Below, piece after piece: positions 11,965 to 21,199 of a stretch of DNA of 64,000 nt; the first letter of the stretch is position 1; each line of letters opens with the position of its first letter. Both the position numbers and the translations under genes were made by a program. The notes beneath the pieces are model-generated. The model ran no database searches. It was not told the DNA's origin and was given only the letters and a program-made list of their open reading frames with translations. Origin of the DNA: Providencia alcalifaciens DSM 30120 (GTDB taxonomy: Bacteria > Pseudomonadota > Gammaproteobacteria > Enterobacterales > Enterobacteriaceae); NCBI RefSeq assembly GCF_000173415.1, contig NZ_ABXW01000060.1:21288-85287 (forward strand). Direction: 5' to 3'.

Positions 11965-12852
11965 ATGTCAGCCGATACTAAAAAGAGTGCGTTTCCACTA
12001 TTACCAATAGGCTTGCTATTACTGGCAATGACCTCAATTCAAAGTGGTGCCTCTTTAGCTAAAACATTATTCCCACTTATCGGCGCTCCCGGTGTTACGG
12101 GTCTACGCTTACTATTAGCGACTATTATTTTATGTGTCATTTTTAAACCTTGGCGTTTAAATTTTAGAAAAAGCTCATTAGTTCCGCTACTTGCTTATGG
12201 CTTGTCTCTCGGTACGATGAACTATTTATTTTACTTAGCTCTCGAGCGTATCCCTCTTGGTATTGCAGTGGCACTTGAATTCACAGGTCCACTCGCTGTG
12301 GCAATGTTTTCATCTCGCCGCCCTATTGATTTTTTATGGATAGGGTTAGTGATCACCGGCTTACTCTTCTTATTACCTATTGGGGATAACATTAACTCCC
12401 TAGACCTTCTTGGTGTTGCTTATGCTTTAGGCGCGGGTGTTTGCTGGGCTATTTATATTATCTTTGGACAACGTGCTGGTGCAGGTTATGGTGCTGCAAC
12501 AGTTGCTGTAGGCTCACTGATTTCAGCGCTAATTTTCTTTCCGATTGGGTTAATGCAAACGGGGGTTGAAGCCATGTTTGACCCAGCGATATTGCCTTTA
12601 GCCTTAGCAGTTGCCATACTATCCACGGCATTCCCATACACGTTAGAAATGATAGCGTTAACCAAATTACCCGCAAAAACATTTGGTACCTTAATGAGCC
12701 TCGAGCCTTGCATGGGCGCATTTTTAGGAATTGTTTTCCTGCAAGAACATTTGACTATGACTCAATGGTTAGCGCTGCTGTGTATTGTTTGTGCCTCTAT
12801 CGGATCAACCTCAACGTCAGTGCCTAAATCCAAGATTGAAAAAGTCTCATAA
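11965..12852 (+). CDS. rhtA: Threonine/homoserine exporter RhtA (EamA family)
   Basis: A 295-residue inner-membrane exporter with ten predicted membrane helices in two EamA repeats, exactly the length of E. coli RhtA. Family-typical stretches include TSIQSGASLAKTLFPLIGAPGVTGLRL (in part), GIAVALEFTGPLAVAMFSSRRP, GAGVCWAIYI and KTFGTLMSLEP. The ATG at 11965 has GAGGT about 9 bases upstream. dps follows downstream on the same strand; in E. coli rhtA and dps are also neighbours. Confidence 0.94.
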   Translation: MSADTKKSAFPLLPIGLLLLAMTSIQSGASLAKTLFPLIGAPGVTGLRLLLATIILCVIFKPWRLNFRKSSLVPLLAYGLSLGTMNYLFYLALERIPLGIAVALEFTGPLAVAMFSSRRPIDFLWIGLVITGLLFLLPIGDNINSLDLLGVAYALGAGVCWAIYIIFGQRAGAGYGAATVAVGSLISALIFFPIGLMQTGVEAMFDPAILPLALAVAILSTAFPYTLEMIALTKLPAKTFGTLMSLEPCMGAFLGIVFLQEHLTMTQWLALLCIVCASIGSTSTSVPKSKIEKVS

Positions 12853-12880
12853 ATATTGACGATTTTTACCATCCATCACC

Positions 12881-12912
12881 AAGGCTAATAATTTTATTTA
12901 TTAGCCTTTTTA
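12881..12912 (+). terminator. Terminator after rhtA
   Basis: A perfect 11-bp stem (AAGGCTAATAA with TTATTAGCCTT), 6-base loop and following T-run, 28 bases past the rhtA stop. Confidence 0.88.
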
Positions 12913-13141
12913 TTATGTTATTTTTTAGCAGAGCCTTTATTTCATTAGCTTGTAAAGTAATATTCATCTATTTGAAAAATACCAACGATAGATTTGATTG
13001 GCAAAATCTAAAATAAATACAATTCACTCATTTACCTATTAAAGTAATAGATAATGACTTTATGACATTCTTAGCTTTACGCTCTATATTTATAAACAGA
13101 CAAGATAATTGAATCAATTTATATTTAAGAGAGGAAATTCT

Positions 13142-13645
13142 ATGAATACTGCAAAATTATTTAAAACCTCTTCAACTGACCTTTTATATACCCGTAATGA
13201 TATTGAAGATAGCGTTAAACTAGAAACTATCGGTATATTAAACATGATGGTGATTCATTTCACTGATCTTTCTTTAATCACCAAACAAGCACATTGGAAT
13301 ATGCGTGGACGCAATTTTATTGCAATACACGAAATGTTGGATGGCTTTAGAGATAGCATCATTGGGCACTTGGATGAGTTTGCTGAACGAGCTGTTCAAC
13401 TCGGTGGTGTGGCAACCGGAACATCACAGCAAGTAAATAAGTTCACATCCTTAGAAGCTTATCCTTTAGATATTCATTCAGTCCAAGATCATTTAAAAGC
13501 ACTCGCTGAGCGTTATGCTGTTGTGGCAAATGATATTCGCAAAGCGATTGATGAAGTTGAAGATGAAAATACCGCAGATATGTTTACTGCCGCTTCCCGC
13601 GACCTAGATAAATTCCTGTGGTTATTAGAAGCCAATATTGAGTAG
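13142..13645 (+). CDS. dps: DNA-binding ferritin-like protein Dps
   Basis: Forms a dodecameric shell that binds DNA and oxidises and stores iron, protecting against peroxide in stationary phase. The 167-residue protein starts at ATG 13142 ([20 protein letters not shown]) with AGAGGAA upstream; a longer TTG frame start at 13109 is rejected because that ribosome binding site would be inside it and E. coli Dps begins MSTAKL. Ferroxidase residues are in [22 protein letters not shown] and HLDEFAER. The short Lys-containing N-terminal tail is present. Monocistronic, with a 289-base upstream gap containing the rhtA terminator and presumably its own promoter. Confidence 0.96.
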   Translation: MNTAKLFKTSSTDLLYTRNDIEDSVKLETIGILNMMVIHFTDLSLITKQAHWNMRGRNFIAIHEMLDGFRDSIIGHLDEFAERAVQLGGVATGTSQQVNKFTSLEAYPLDIHSVQDHLKALAERYAVVANDIRKAIDEVEDENTADMFTAASRDLDKFLWLLEANIE

Positions 13646-13675
13646 TGTCGTAAAACAGAGTCAATATATTGACCA

Positions 13676-13706
13676 TGAGACCACTTCGGTGGTCTCAATT
13701 TATTTA
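13676..13706. terminator. Terminator between convergent dps and dinG
   Basis: A 9-bp stem (TGAGACCAC with GTGGTCTCA) closing the stable UUCG-type loop TTCG, followed by a T-rich stretch. Confidence 0.88.
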
Positions 13707-15824
13707 TCGTGCTGCCTTATCTGATGTGGGCATATCGGGTTGCTCAATAGGGAAAACAGGTAACGAATTTAATAAACGTTTCCCGTAGTTTTTTGTTAAT
13801 AAACGTTTATCGTAAATGATGATTTCACCATAACATTCATGGCTTCGAATCAACCGCCCCGCCTGCTGAATCAAATTGAATGAAGCACTTGGTAAACTTT
13901 GCACTTCAAATGGATAGCGCTTTAACGATTTTAACCAATCCCCTTCAGTGATAATCACAGGATTCGTTACGGGTGGAAATGCGATTTTGTGAATATGCAC
14001 TTGAGTTAAATATTCACCTTTTAGATCTAACCCTTCTGCAAATGACTGTAAGCCTATCAAGGCACTTTTTTGTCCTTGCTTAATACGCTCACAATGGGTT
14101 TCAACTAAGCGATAACGTGGTTGATCACCTTGAACTAATAACTGTAATCGCAGATCTTTCACATGCTCAAGAAACCCATCCATCGCACGTTGGCTACTAA
14201 ATAAAATCAGCACCCCATGGTGATTTCCTTCCGTAAATTGGTGACGAAAATAAGTCGCCATTTCTTTTAAATGTTCCGCTTCATGAGCCATCGTTGGCTC
14301 ATACTCCATTTTAGGAATAACTAATTTACCCTGTTCTACATGATTAAAAGGTGAAGTCAGCGTGACAAACCGGTCATCACTCTTTTCAGATAGCCCTGTT
14401 AACTCCATAAAACGTGAATAACTGTTCAAAGAGCGTAATGTTGCTGAAGTAATGACAATATGAGGAACATTTCGCCAGAGTAAATGTTGTAACTGCTCGC
14501 TCACTCGAATACCTGCGCAATGCATAAAAATACGTGACTGATTTTTTTCATATCGACGGCTAAGCCATTTGGATACAGGTGCGCCAGAACTTTGTTCAAG
14601 CGAGGCTAAGCGCCATAATTTAGCCATATTCTCAAAATAACCCATCGCTCGACTAGTGACTAAAATTGAACGATGCAGACGCACAATATCTTGTTTCGCA
14701 GTCTGCTCTGTCAGATCGCTTAAAATTGCTTCAGATAACCCACGCAGCGCGTCCGTGAGCTTAAATAGCTCTTGGCAGCATAACTGCATTGCTTCGGGTA
14801 ATACTCCCATTGGGAAAAGGTATTCTGACTCTTTGGATGTCTCAGGAAGTAGTCCATTCGCCAACAATGAGAAATCTCGGAAACAATCCCGTAATTTTTC
14901 TGCATGCTGCTGTAGCTTATCCGGATTTGCCAACTTAGGCGGTTTCGCAGGACGAAACTGAGCCACGTATTGCCCGACATGGTGAATAAAATTATCCACT
15001 TGAGCGGTAAGCTGAACGAGTGTAATTTCCCCTTCGACTTCTAAAGCATCTCTAGCGACATCGGGAATATGGTGCCCTTCATCGAGAACTAGCAATAATT
15101 TTTTCGGATCGGGCAATACCGATTCGCTTTCCATCGCCGCCATAACTAAGGCATGGTTAGCCACAACAACATCGGCATCTTCAATTTCACGGCGAGCAAT
15201 AAAAAATGGACAGCGTTGATAAAACTGACAATTTCGTCCAAGGCAATTCATTTTATCAGTACTGACTTTACGCCATAAACTATCGCTAAACGCCTTTTTA
15301 TGATGATCTCGCAACCCATCCCAAGCAAAACTATGAAAATCATTACGTAATTGCTGGCACTGAGCTCTTTCCTCACTATTCGCAATTTCTGTTTTGTCTT
15401 CCACTAACAGCATTAGGTCAATTTGCTCCCCTTCCGCGGCACAAATCGCTTCTAAATTTCGCGGACAAACATAGCGAGCTCGCCCGAACGCACCCGTGAA
15501 TTTTAAATCAGGAATAATTTTACTCAGCAACGGTAAATCTTTACTGAAGATCTGGTCTTGTAGGGCTACGTTGGCAGTGCTAACCACCAAGGTTTTCCCC
15601 TCTTCACGCCCAACAGCAATCCCCGGAATCAGGTACGATAATGTTTTACCAACGCCCGTTGGGGCTTCAATAATTAAATGGCGTCCTTCAGCATCTGACA
15701 AATTTTTCGCCACTTCAGCAATCATTTGGCGCTGAGGTGCCCGAGAGACAAAGCCCTCGATTTGGTTAGATAACCCTTTATACCATTGAGTTATTTGTTC
15801 TTTGATTTTATTTGACAGAGACAT
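13704..15824 (-). CDS. dinG: ATP-dependent DNA helicase DinG
   Basis: A 5'-3' superfamily-2 helicase of the XPD type that unwinds R-loops and damaged structures. Motif I is APTGVGKTLSYL, the DEAH box is LLLVLDEGHHIPD, and the four iron-sulfur cysteines lie in RYVCPRN and MNCLGRNCQFYQRCPFF. C-terminal helicase motifs include GLQSFAEGLDLKG and QQAGRLIRS. The 706-residue start at ATG 15824 (MSLSNKIKEQI) aligns with E. coli; a TTG 18 bases further upstream is the alternative, and neither has a strong ribosome binding site. A near-consensus LexA site lies about 97 bases upstream. Confidence 0.94.
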   Translation of the reverse strand: MSLSNKIKEQITQWYKGLSNQIEGFVSRAPQRQMIAEVAKNLSDAEGRHLIIEAPTGVGKTLSYLIPGIAVGREEGKTLVVSTANVALQDQIFSKDLPLLSKIIPDLKFTGAFGRARYVCPRNLEAICAAEGEQIDLMLLVEDKTEIANSEERAQCQQLRNDFHSFAWDGLRDHHKKAFSDSLWRKVSTDKMNCLGRNCQFYQRCPFFIARREIEDADVVVANHALVMAAMESESVLPDPKKLLLVLDEGHHIPDVARDALEVEGEITLVQLTAQVDNFIHHVGQYVAQFRPAKPPKLANPDKLQQHAEKLRDCFRDFSLLANGLLPETSKESEYLFPMGVLPEAMQLCCQELFKLTDALRGLSEAILSDLTEQTAKQDIVRLHRSILVTSRAMGYFENMAKLWRLASLEQSSGAPVSKWLSRRYEKNQSRIFMHCAGIRVSEQLQHLLWRNVPHIVITSATLRSLNSYSRFMELTGLSEKSDDRFVTLTSPFNHVEQGKLVIPKMEYEPTMAHEAEHLKEMATYFRHQFTEGNHHGVLILFSSQRAMDGFLEHVKDLRLQLLVQGDQPRYRLVETHCERIKQGQKSALIGLQSFAEGLDLKGEYLTQVHIHKIAFPPVTNPVIITEGDWLKSLKRYPFEVQSLPSASFNLIQQAGRLIRSHECYGEIIIYDKRLLTKNYGKRLLNSLPVFPIEQPDMPTSDKAAR

Positions 15825-15897
15825 AGATACGCTGAAGACCAAGTAAAGAGGATAAGATAACCAATCACAGAAAAAGCAGAAAAGCTGCTAATTAATC

Positions 15898-15919
15898 TTT
15901 TGCGAAACGCTTCGCAAAA
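15898..15919. promoter_or_regulatory. Inverted repeat TTTTGCGAA/TTCGCAAAA, probable operator
   Basis: A perfect 9-bp inverted repeat with a 4-base centre (ACGC), in the gap between the divergent dinG and the 53-residue gene. A third copy of the half-site, TTTCGCAAAACA, occurs at 15961-15972. No T-run follows on either strand, so an operator is likelier than a terminator. The cognate regulator is unknown. Confidence 0.5.
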
Positions 15920-15920
15920 C

Positions 15921-15940
15921 TACTGTATTAATTTCCATTA
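15921..15940. promoter_or_regulatory. Possible weak LexA box upstream of dinG
   Basis: TACTG-N10-CATTA resembles the SOS consensus TACTG-N10-CAGTA with one mismatch in the second conserved triplet. dinG is a LexA target in E. coli, which supports the reading; the mismatch keeps it tentative. Confidence 0.4.
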
Positions 15941-16065
15941 TACACAAATTCTGGAAAGCCTTTCGCAAAACACCTATTCGAAGCAAGAAAATCTCCCTGA
16001 AAACTTGTTTGCTATTGCCATCCAGTTATACTTTGGCTTCTTCATATCTAATCAGGCTAATAAAA

Positions 16066-16227
16066 ATGAAAAAAGTCGTCATCGCACTGTGCGCTTTATG
16101 CGCGTTGAGTTCTATCGGAGGAATTGTGTTAGCAGGGATGAATATTTATACCCGCTCAACGACACCTTTAGAACAAAATCAGGCTCAATCGCCATCAGTA
16201 TTACCTGCACCTAATCAAATTCAGTAA
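16066..16227 (+). CDS. Small 53-residue membrane or exported protein, unknown
   Basis: A short frame starting ATG 16066 (MKKVVIALCALCALSSIGG), with a lysine pair, a hydrophobic stretch over residues 4-25 and a polar, proline- and glutamine-rich tail (PSVLPAPNQIQ). It could be a single-pass small protein with the tail in the periplasm, or a secreted peptide cleaved after residue ~23; two cysteines at 9 and 12 lie within the hydrophobic stretch. The upstream ribosome binding site is weak. It sits 33 bases before sseA on the same strand, so co-transcription is likely. I do not recognise a family. Confidence 0.6.
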   Translation: MKKVVIALCALCALSSIGGIVLAGMNIYTRSTTPLEQNQAQSPSVLPAPNQIQ

Positions 16228-16260
16228 TCAGCCATTAATAATCTAACGGGACGGTGAGTT

Positions 16261-17103
16261 ATGATGTACAACGATTATTTTGTCACGCCAGAGTGGTTAA
16301 ATTCACATCTTTCAGATAGCAATCTGATTGTACTTGATGCATCAACCCCCCCGCCAACCGCCCCCTATGATTGTTATCAGAGTTATCTTGATGAGCACAT
16401 TCCACATGCACAATTTTTTAATCAAGATGAAATTGCAGATAAAAGTAGCGACTTACCGCATATGCTGCCTAGTGCAGCCACATTTAGCCAAGCCGTTGGG
16501 GCGATGGGTATTAATAACCAGACCCAAGTCATTATTTATGCGCAAAATAACTTATTTTCATCGCCTCGTGCATGGTGGACTTTCCGCACATTAGGCTGTA
16601 AACACGTAAAAATCCTAGCGGGTGGAATTAACGCGTGGAAAGCCGCAGGCTTTGCAACACAGTCAGGTAAAATTACACCACCAGCAACACAAACCTTTAT
16701 TGCAGATAGGCAAAATGCCAATGCCCTGAACCAACAACAAATGTTGGAGATTGCAACTGATGGTAAGATTCAAATCGTTGATGCTCGCGCCGCTGCGCGT
16801 TTTCTTGCTCAAGCCCCTGAGCCGCGCCCAGGTTTAAGAATGGGCCATATCCCCGGCAGTAAAAACGTGCCTTGGGATTTATTAGTGGAGAATGGGGAAT
16901 ACAAATCACCAGAACAATTAAAAGCGATTTTTGCCGAGCATGATGTCGATATTCACGCGCCAACAGTGACAACGTGTGGCTCGGGCATGACCGCCGCGGT
17001 TGTCTTAATGGCTTTAATGCTACTCGGTAACTCTTATGTTCGCCTCTATGATGGTTCTTGGGCGCAATGGGGTCAAGACAACGGTTTACCCATCGAACCT
17101 TAA
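16261..17103 (+). CDS. sseA: 3-mercaptopyruvate sulfurtransferase
   Basis: A two-domain rhodanese-family enzyme that transfers sulfur from 3-mercaptopyruvate to thiol acceptors or cyanide. The inactive N-terminal rhodanese domain spans ~1-140 (SSPRAWWTFRTLG, with LAGGINAWKAAG); the catalytic domain spans ~160-280, with RPGLRMGHIPGSKNVPW and the active-site loop CGSGMTA, the mercaptopyruvate-type loop. 280 residues matches E. coli SseA. ATG 16261 and the next codon ATG 16264 are both possible starts. It probably shares a transcript with the small gene just upstream. Confidence 0.93.
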   Translation: MMYNDYFVTPEWLNSHLSDSNLIVLDASTPPPTAPYDCYQSYLDEHIPHAQFFNQDEIADKSSDLPHMLPSAATFSQAVGAMGINNQTQVIIYAQNNLFSSPRAWWTFRTLGCKHVKILAGGINAWKAAGFATQSGKITPPATQTFIADRQNANALNQQQMLEIATDGKIQIVDARAAARFLAQAPEPRPGLRMGHIPGSKNVPWDLLVENGEYKSPEQLKAIFAEHDVDIHAPTVTTCGSGMTAAVVLMALMLLGNSYVRLYDGSWAQWGQDNGLPIEP

Positions 17104-17110
17104 TCTTACT

Positions 17111-17148
17111 CATTCCCCCCATAGCTACTTTTTAAGTATGGGGGAATG
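17111..17148 (+). terminator. Hairpin after sseA
   Basis: CATTCCCCCCATA pairs with TATGGGGGAATG (one bulged base) 7 bases after the sseA stop. The T-run is weak, so it may act as a transcript-end stabiliser as much as a terminator. Confidence 0.6.
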
Positions 17149-17331
17149 TAATTATTCTCTTTGCGCTTATAGTGTAAATATAAAAAGCATTAAATAAATA
17201 ACGTCATTTTTCTATTACGTCATTTTAATGAAGATAATAATTAATAAGTGACTGATGGGAACGCTGAGTAATAAACCTAGAAACGCATTCTACTGTTTAA
17301 GGCACTGTAGCAGTATGAAAATTGAAAAATT
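17149..17331. other. Non-coding remainder between sseA and the GlsB-like gene
   Basis: Part of the 320-base stretch 17104-17423 without a gene. Apart from the two flanking hairpins I see AT-rich sequence with no supported frame, operator or RNA. Confidence 0.5.
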
Positions 17332-17374
17332 AAAGCCACACATTATTTAGCGATACGTCATAATATGTGGCTTT
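17332..17374 (-). terminator. Terminator after the GlsB/YeaQ-type gene
   Basis: AAAGCCACACATTAT pairs with ATAATATGTGGCTTT (one mismatch); on the minus strand the stem is followed by a T-rich tract. It lies about 50 bases beyond the minus-strand gene's stop. Confidence 0.78.
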
Positions 17375-17423
17375 AATAAATAATTTATAGTGCGGTAGCA
17401 GGTTTTTTTACTTTCTCAGAAAA

Positions 17424-17672
17424 CTACTTGATAAACATCCCTGCAAGGAATAGTACGACGATGGCACCAATAACGGCGACAATAAAGCTGCCAAAATTAA
17501 ATCCATCTACCTTACCTTTACCAAAGAATGTGCTGATATATCCCCCAACAACGGCCCCTACGATCCCCAGAACCGTGGTCATAATGAAACCCATTTGATA
17601 GGTTCCAGGCATCAGCCATTTAGCTAAAACACCCGCGATTAAACCAAAGATAATCCAAGCAATAACGCCCAT
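17424..17672 (-). CDS. GlsB/YeaQ/YmgE-family small membrane protein
   Basis: An 82-residue, glycine-rich inner-membrane protein with three hydrophobic segments (WIIFGLIAGVLAKWLMPG, TTVLGIVGAVVGGYIS and SFIVAVIGAIVVLFLAGMF). This is the so-called transglycosylase-associated protein family (YeaQ, YmgE), usually induced by general stress; no enzymatic function is known. GGAGG precedes the ATG by 6 bases. Which of the E. coli paralogues it corresponds to cannot be decided, so no symbol is given. Confidence 0.9.
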   Translation of the reverse strand: MGVIAWIIFGLIAGVLAKWLMPGTYQMGFIMTTVLGIVGAVVGGYISTFFGKGKVDGFNFGSFIVAVIGAIVVLFLAGMFIK

Positions 17673-17835
17673 TTGAGGCCTCCAATATCCAGTTGCACTC
17701 TATCTCTGCAGCATTCTATCTTTGTTGCATGTCATAAATGTTTTATTTCATACGGTGATAGCACTATGTGAAATAAATCATCACCATACCTGTTAATTAA
17801 AGACCTAATCTTAAATTTTAGCAAATCACATAATT

Positions 17836-18795
17836 CTAATATGGCATGACAGGTAGCGATTCCACATGATGTGCAATGATATCTGCGATTTGCTCTGCTG
17901 TTTTCAAAGCTCTAACCTGAGAGAACAAAACATCGGCTTGTTGATACTCTTTACGCAAATAGCTAAGCCACTGTTTAATACGGGCTGCGTGGTAATGTCC
18001 CGTATCACCCTGTTTTTCTAACTCTGTATATTTAAAGAGTATTTTGCCAACCTGCTCCCAAGGCATCTTCGGGACATTGTGTTTGATAACTCGGCTCAAA
18101 TTCGGTGTATTTAAGGCGCCTCGACCAATCATAATTGAATCGCACCCCGTCATTTCCATACACCGTTTAGCACTTTCATAATCCCAGATTTCACCATTCG
18201 CAATCACTGGAATTGACAATTTTTGGCGAATCTCACCAATGGCCTGCCAGTTAATGCATTCGGCTTTGTAGCCATCTTCTTTTGTACGCCCATGCACTGT
18301 TAACTCAGTTGCCCCAGCTTGTTGCACAGCATCCGCAATTTCATGAGCAAATTGACTACTGTCCCAACCTAATCGAACTTTTACAGAGACCGGTAATTCT
18401 TTAGGCACTGCGGCACGTATCGCTTTAGCGGCATGATAGATAAGGTCGGGTTGCTTCAATAATGTCGCGCCACCGCCACTACCATTCACTGTTTTTGAAG
18501 GGCACCCACAATTGAGATCTACCCCCCAAGAACCGAGCTCTACCGCGCGGTTGGCATTTTCAGCCAACCACTCGGGATACTGACCTAACAACTGCACTCT
18601 CACTAATGTTCCCGAGGGTGTTCGGCTGCCATACTGGAGTTCCGGACATAGCCGATAAAACGTTTTTGCAGGCAGCAATGTATCTACAACTCGTACAAAT
18701 TCTGTGATGCACAAGTCGTAGTCATTCACCTCACTCAATAAACGGCGAACCAGAGAATCAAGTACCCCTTCCATCGGAGCGAGCAGTACACGCAT
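17836..18795 (-). CDS. dusC: tRNA-dihydrouridine(16) synthase DusC
   Basis: A flavoprotein that reduces uridine 16 of tRNAs. The 319-residue protein has the FMN-binding TIM-barrel start [17 protein letters not shown], the catalytic cysteine in [21 protein letters not shown] (partial), HGRTKEDGY and [14 protein letters not shown], and closely follows E. coli DusC. Its ATG overlaps the rhlE stop codon by one base (TAATG), so translation is probably coupled and both genes form an operon linking RNA remodelling and tRNA modification; in E. coli the two are unlinked. Confidence 0.94.
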   Translation of the reverse strand: MRVLLAPMEGVLDSLVRRLLSEVNDYDLCITEFVRVVDTLLPAKTFYRLCPELQYGSRTPSGTLVRVQLLGQYPEWLAENANRAVELGSWGVDLNCGCPSKTVNGSGGGATLLKQPDLIYHAAKAIRAAVPKELPVSVKVRLGWDSSQFAHEIADAVQQAGATELTVHGRTKEDGYKAECINWQAIGEIRQKLSIPVIANGEIWDYESAKRCMEMTGCDSIMIGRGALNTPNLSRVIKHNVPKMPWEQVGKILFKYTELEKQGDTGHYHAARIKQWLSYLRKEYQQADVLFSQVRALKTAEQIADIIAHHVESLPVMPY

Positions 18796-20144
18796 TAGCT
18801 TTCACTACGCCCTTGTCTAACACGCTTCTGAGCACTTCTCCATGGAGAACCAGCTGATTCAGATTGGCCTTTACCCGCGCTTGTATTTTGACGACGAGGA
18901 CGACTATGACCTTTATTGCTATTACTTCGCTCACCACCACGGTTATCTGGAGAACGACGGTCATTGCGCTGAGAAGGCTTTTGAATCGGCTCAGCTTTGA
19001 TTGATGGGTTTGGTTCATACCCTTCAATCGCCATTAATGGAATAGATTTTTTCAGTAACTTTTCAATATCTTTCAGCAACTTAGCCTCATCGATACACAC
19101 TAAAGAAACCGCCATACCCGTTGCTTCCGCGCGCCCAGTACGACCAATACGGTGAACATAATCTTCAGCCACATTAGGCAACTCAAAGTTAACTACATAA
19201 GGCAGTTGTTCAATATCCAAACCACGGGCAGCGATATCTGTCGCCACGAGTACACGGATATCTCCCGATTTAAAATCAGCTAAAGCGCGAGTACGAGCTC
19301 CTTGGCTCTTATTTCCATGAATTGCCGCTGCTTTTACGCCATCTTTATTTAAATGTTCCGCTAAACGGTTAGCGCCATGCTTAGTACGCGTGAACACCAA
19401 GACTTGTTGCCAATTCTCGCGCCCAATCATAAATGACAGTAATTCTGCTTTACGATTTTTATCCACTAAATGGACATATTGGGTCACTTGTTCAGACGCA
19501 GAGTTACGCGGTGCCACTTCAATCGATACAGGGTTATTCAGCAATTTACTCGCCAACTGTTTAATCTCATCAGAGAACGTTGCAGAAAACAGAAGGTTTT
19601 GGCGCTTTTTCGGTAATTTAGTGATCACGCGACGAATGTCGTGAATAAAGCCCATATCCAGCATACGGTCAGCTTCATCCAAAACGAAAACTTCGACTTG
19701 AGAAAGATCCACTGCATTTTGGTGCTCCAGATCCAACAAACGACCCGGTGTTGCGATCAGGACATCCACTCCACCACGCAACTTCATCATTTGAGGATTA
19801 ATGCTCACACCACCAAACACAACAAATGAGCGAATTTTCAAATGGCGGCTATATTCTTTTACGTTTTCAGCCACTTGAGCTGCAAGCTCACGAGTTGGAG
19901 TTAAAATCAATGCACGGATAGGACGGCGGTTATTGCCCCGAGGATTGTCTACCAATTTTTGCAAAATAGGTAAGGTAAAACCGGCTGTTTTACCGGTACC
20001 AGTTTGAGCACTGGCTAATAAGTCTTTACCCGCTAGAACAGCAGGAATAGCTTGTTGTTGAATAGGCGTAGGACTTTCATAGCCTAATTCATTAATGGCA
20101 CGCAAGATTTCCTCGTTTAACGCGAGGTCTGAAAAACTAGTCAA
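18795..20144 (-). CDS. rhlE: DEAD-box ATP-dependent RNA helicase RhlE
   Basis: An RNA helicase linked to ribosome maturation and RNA turnover. Core motifs: [17 protein letters not shown] (Q motif), [10 protein letters not shown] (I), PTRELAAQ (Ia), [12 protein letters not shown] (DEAD box, II), LLFSATFS (III), [11 protein letters not shown] (V) and HRIGRTGRA (VI). The C-terminal ~70 residues are basic and rich in Arg, Ser and Asn, as in RhlE proteins. I place the start at TTG 20144 ([12 protein letters not shown]), 449 residues, because GGAG lies 8 bases upstream and the protein then matches RhlE N-termini; a longer frame to 20228, also TTG, has an unrelated 28-residue extension. Coupled to dusC. 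Confidence 0.93.
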   Translation of the reverse strand: MTSFSDLALNEEILRAINELGYESPTPIQQQAIPAVLAGKDLLASAQTGTGKTAGFTLPILQKLVDNPRGNNRRPIRALILTPTRELAAQVAENVKEYSRHLKIRSFVVFGGVSINPQMMKLRGGVDVLIATPGRLLDLEHQNAVDLSQVEVFVLDEADRMLDMGFIHDIRRVITKLPKKRQNLLFSATFSDEIKQLASKLLNNPVSIEVAPRNSASEQVTQYVHLVDKNRKAELLSFMIGRENWQQVLVFTRTKHGANRLAEHLNKDGVKAAAIHGNKSQGARTRALADFKSGDIRVLVATDIAARGLDIEQLPYVVNFELPNVAEDYVHRIGRTGRAEATGMAVSLVCIDEAKLLKDIEKLLKKSIPLMAIEGYEPNPSIKAEPIQKPSQRNDRRSPDNRGGERSNSNKGHSRPRRQNTSAGKGQSESAGSPWRSAQKRVRQGRSES

Positions 20145-20440
20145 ATTAATTACTCCGGGCTCCACCGCTTCAATATATTGGGCAGCTCTAGGGGGGAAGG
20201 TTTGATATTCAATAGAAGAAAAGCGCAAACTGCCATGCGATACCCAAAAATTCTACCATCATTTGACCGCGATAAATATATTAATTTAGATTGATGAATA
20301 AACTAATACAAAATCTGCTTTATATAGTATATATACGTACACAAAACTAAAGATACATCTGTTTTCATCCTGAATAATGAACAAATGCCAACTAAGAGCA
20401 TGTTAAAAATTTATTTAATTCTGAATCAAAAGGAATGTTT

Positions 20441-21133
20441 ATGAACACAAATTCATCGCCAACATTGCGTGGAGAGAGCGCTAAGCTCCAACTTCTTCTC
20501 GCTGCCGCAGACGTTTATGGAGAACAAGGCATTGATGGGGCTACCACTCGCCAAATTGCCCAAGCATCAGGGCAAAACATCGCTGCAATTTCATATTATT
20601 TCGGTTCAAAAGAAGGGCTTTATCTGGCGGTTGCTCAGCAAATTGCAAACAATATCAAGGAGAGCTTTGAGGAAAGTATTAATAAAATCGATTACTTTAT
20701 TAGCCAGCCAGCAGAGTTACAAATTCCTGAAGAAGCACTCGAACTCTTAAAAAACACCATTATTTCTTATAATTTTTTCCAACTTAAAAAAGAAAATCTC
20801 AGTTTTTCACGTATCCTTGCTCGCGAACAACTCAACCCAACTGAAGCCTATGGTTTAATTCATGAGCAGGCTTTGGGTCCTATCCATTCACGGCTTAACC
20901 GCTTAGTTTCTATCTATATCGGCGCTGATCCAAACGACTTAGCAACATTAATTCACACTCATGCCATTTTAGGTGAAACACTTTCTTTCCGTATTGCGAG
21001 AGAAACACTACTGAGGCAAACGGGCTGGAAACACATCAATGAGAATGAATTTAAAATTATTAATCAGGTTCTTATTGAACACATCGATATCTTATTATTG
21101 GGGTTACGGCATCGCCAACAATCAGAAAAGTGA
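20441..21133 (+). CDS. cecR: TetR-family regulator CecR (YbiH)
   Basis: A 230-residue repressor with an N-terminal helix-turn-helix (GIDGATTRQIAQASGQNIAAISYYFGSKEGLYLAV, in part) and a ligand-binding C-terminal domain; HEQALGPIHSRLNRL and HTHAILGETLSFRIA are shared with E. coli CecR, which responds to antibiotics and controls ybhGFSR and rhlE. ATG 20441 was preferred over ATG 20435 because AGGA is then 6 bases away. It heads the cecR-ybhGFSR cluster and is divergent from rhlE, the same arrangement as in E. coli, so the 296-base gap likely holds its operator. Confidence 0.93.
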   Translation: MNTNSSPTLRGESAKLQLLLAAADVYGEQGIDGATTRQIAQASGQNIAAISYYFGSKEGLYLAVAQQIANNIKESFEESINKIDYFISQPAELQIPEEALELLKNTIISYNFFQLKKENLSFSRILAREQLNPTEAYGLIHEQALGPIHSRLNRLVSIYIGADPNDLATLIHTHAILGETLSFRIARETLLRQTGWKHINENEFKIINQVLIEHIDILLLGLRHRQQSEK

Positions 21134-21199
21134 TATGATATATAGATAAAACTAAATCATAATCTTGAGTAATGAGTTTACCCGTCACTAAGGTTAGTT

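Noticed and set aside
11796..11981. 61-codon plus-strand frame before rhtA
   Set aside because: It overlaps the rhtA ribosome binding site and start, and its composition is that of non-coding AT-rich DNA.
12458..12721. Minus-strand frames inside rhtA
   Set aside because: They lie entirely within the conserved rhtA gene and show no protein-like features.
16009..16065. N-terminal extension of the 53-residue protein
   Set aside because: The added residues would put a second hydrophobic stretch before the typical MKK start, and no ribosome binding site supports it.
15900..16214. 104-codon frame overlapping the 53-residue gene
   Set aside because: Out of frame with the hydrophobic small protein, no ribosome binding site, and it reads through the inverted repeat.
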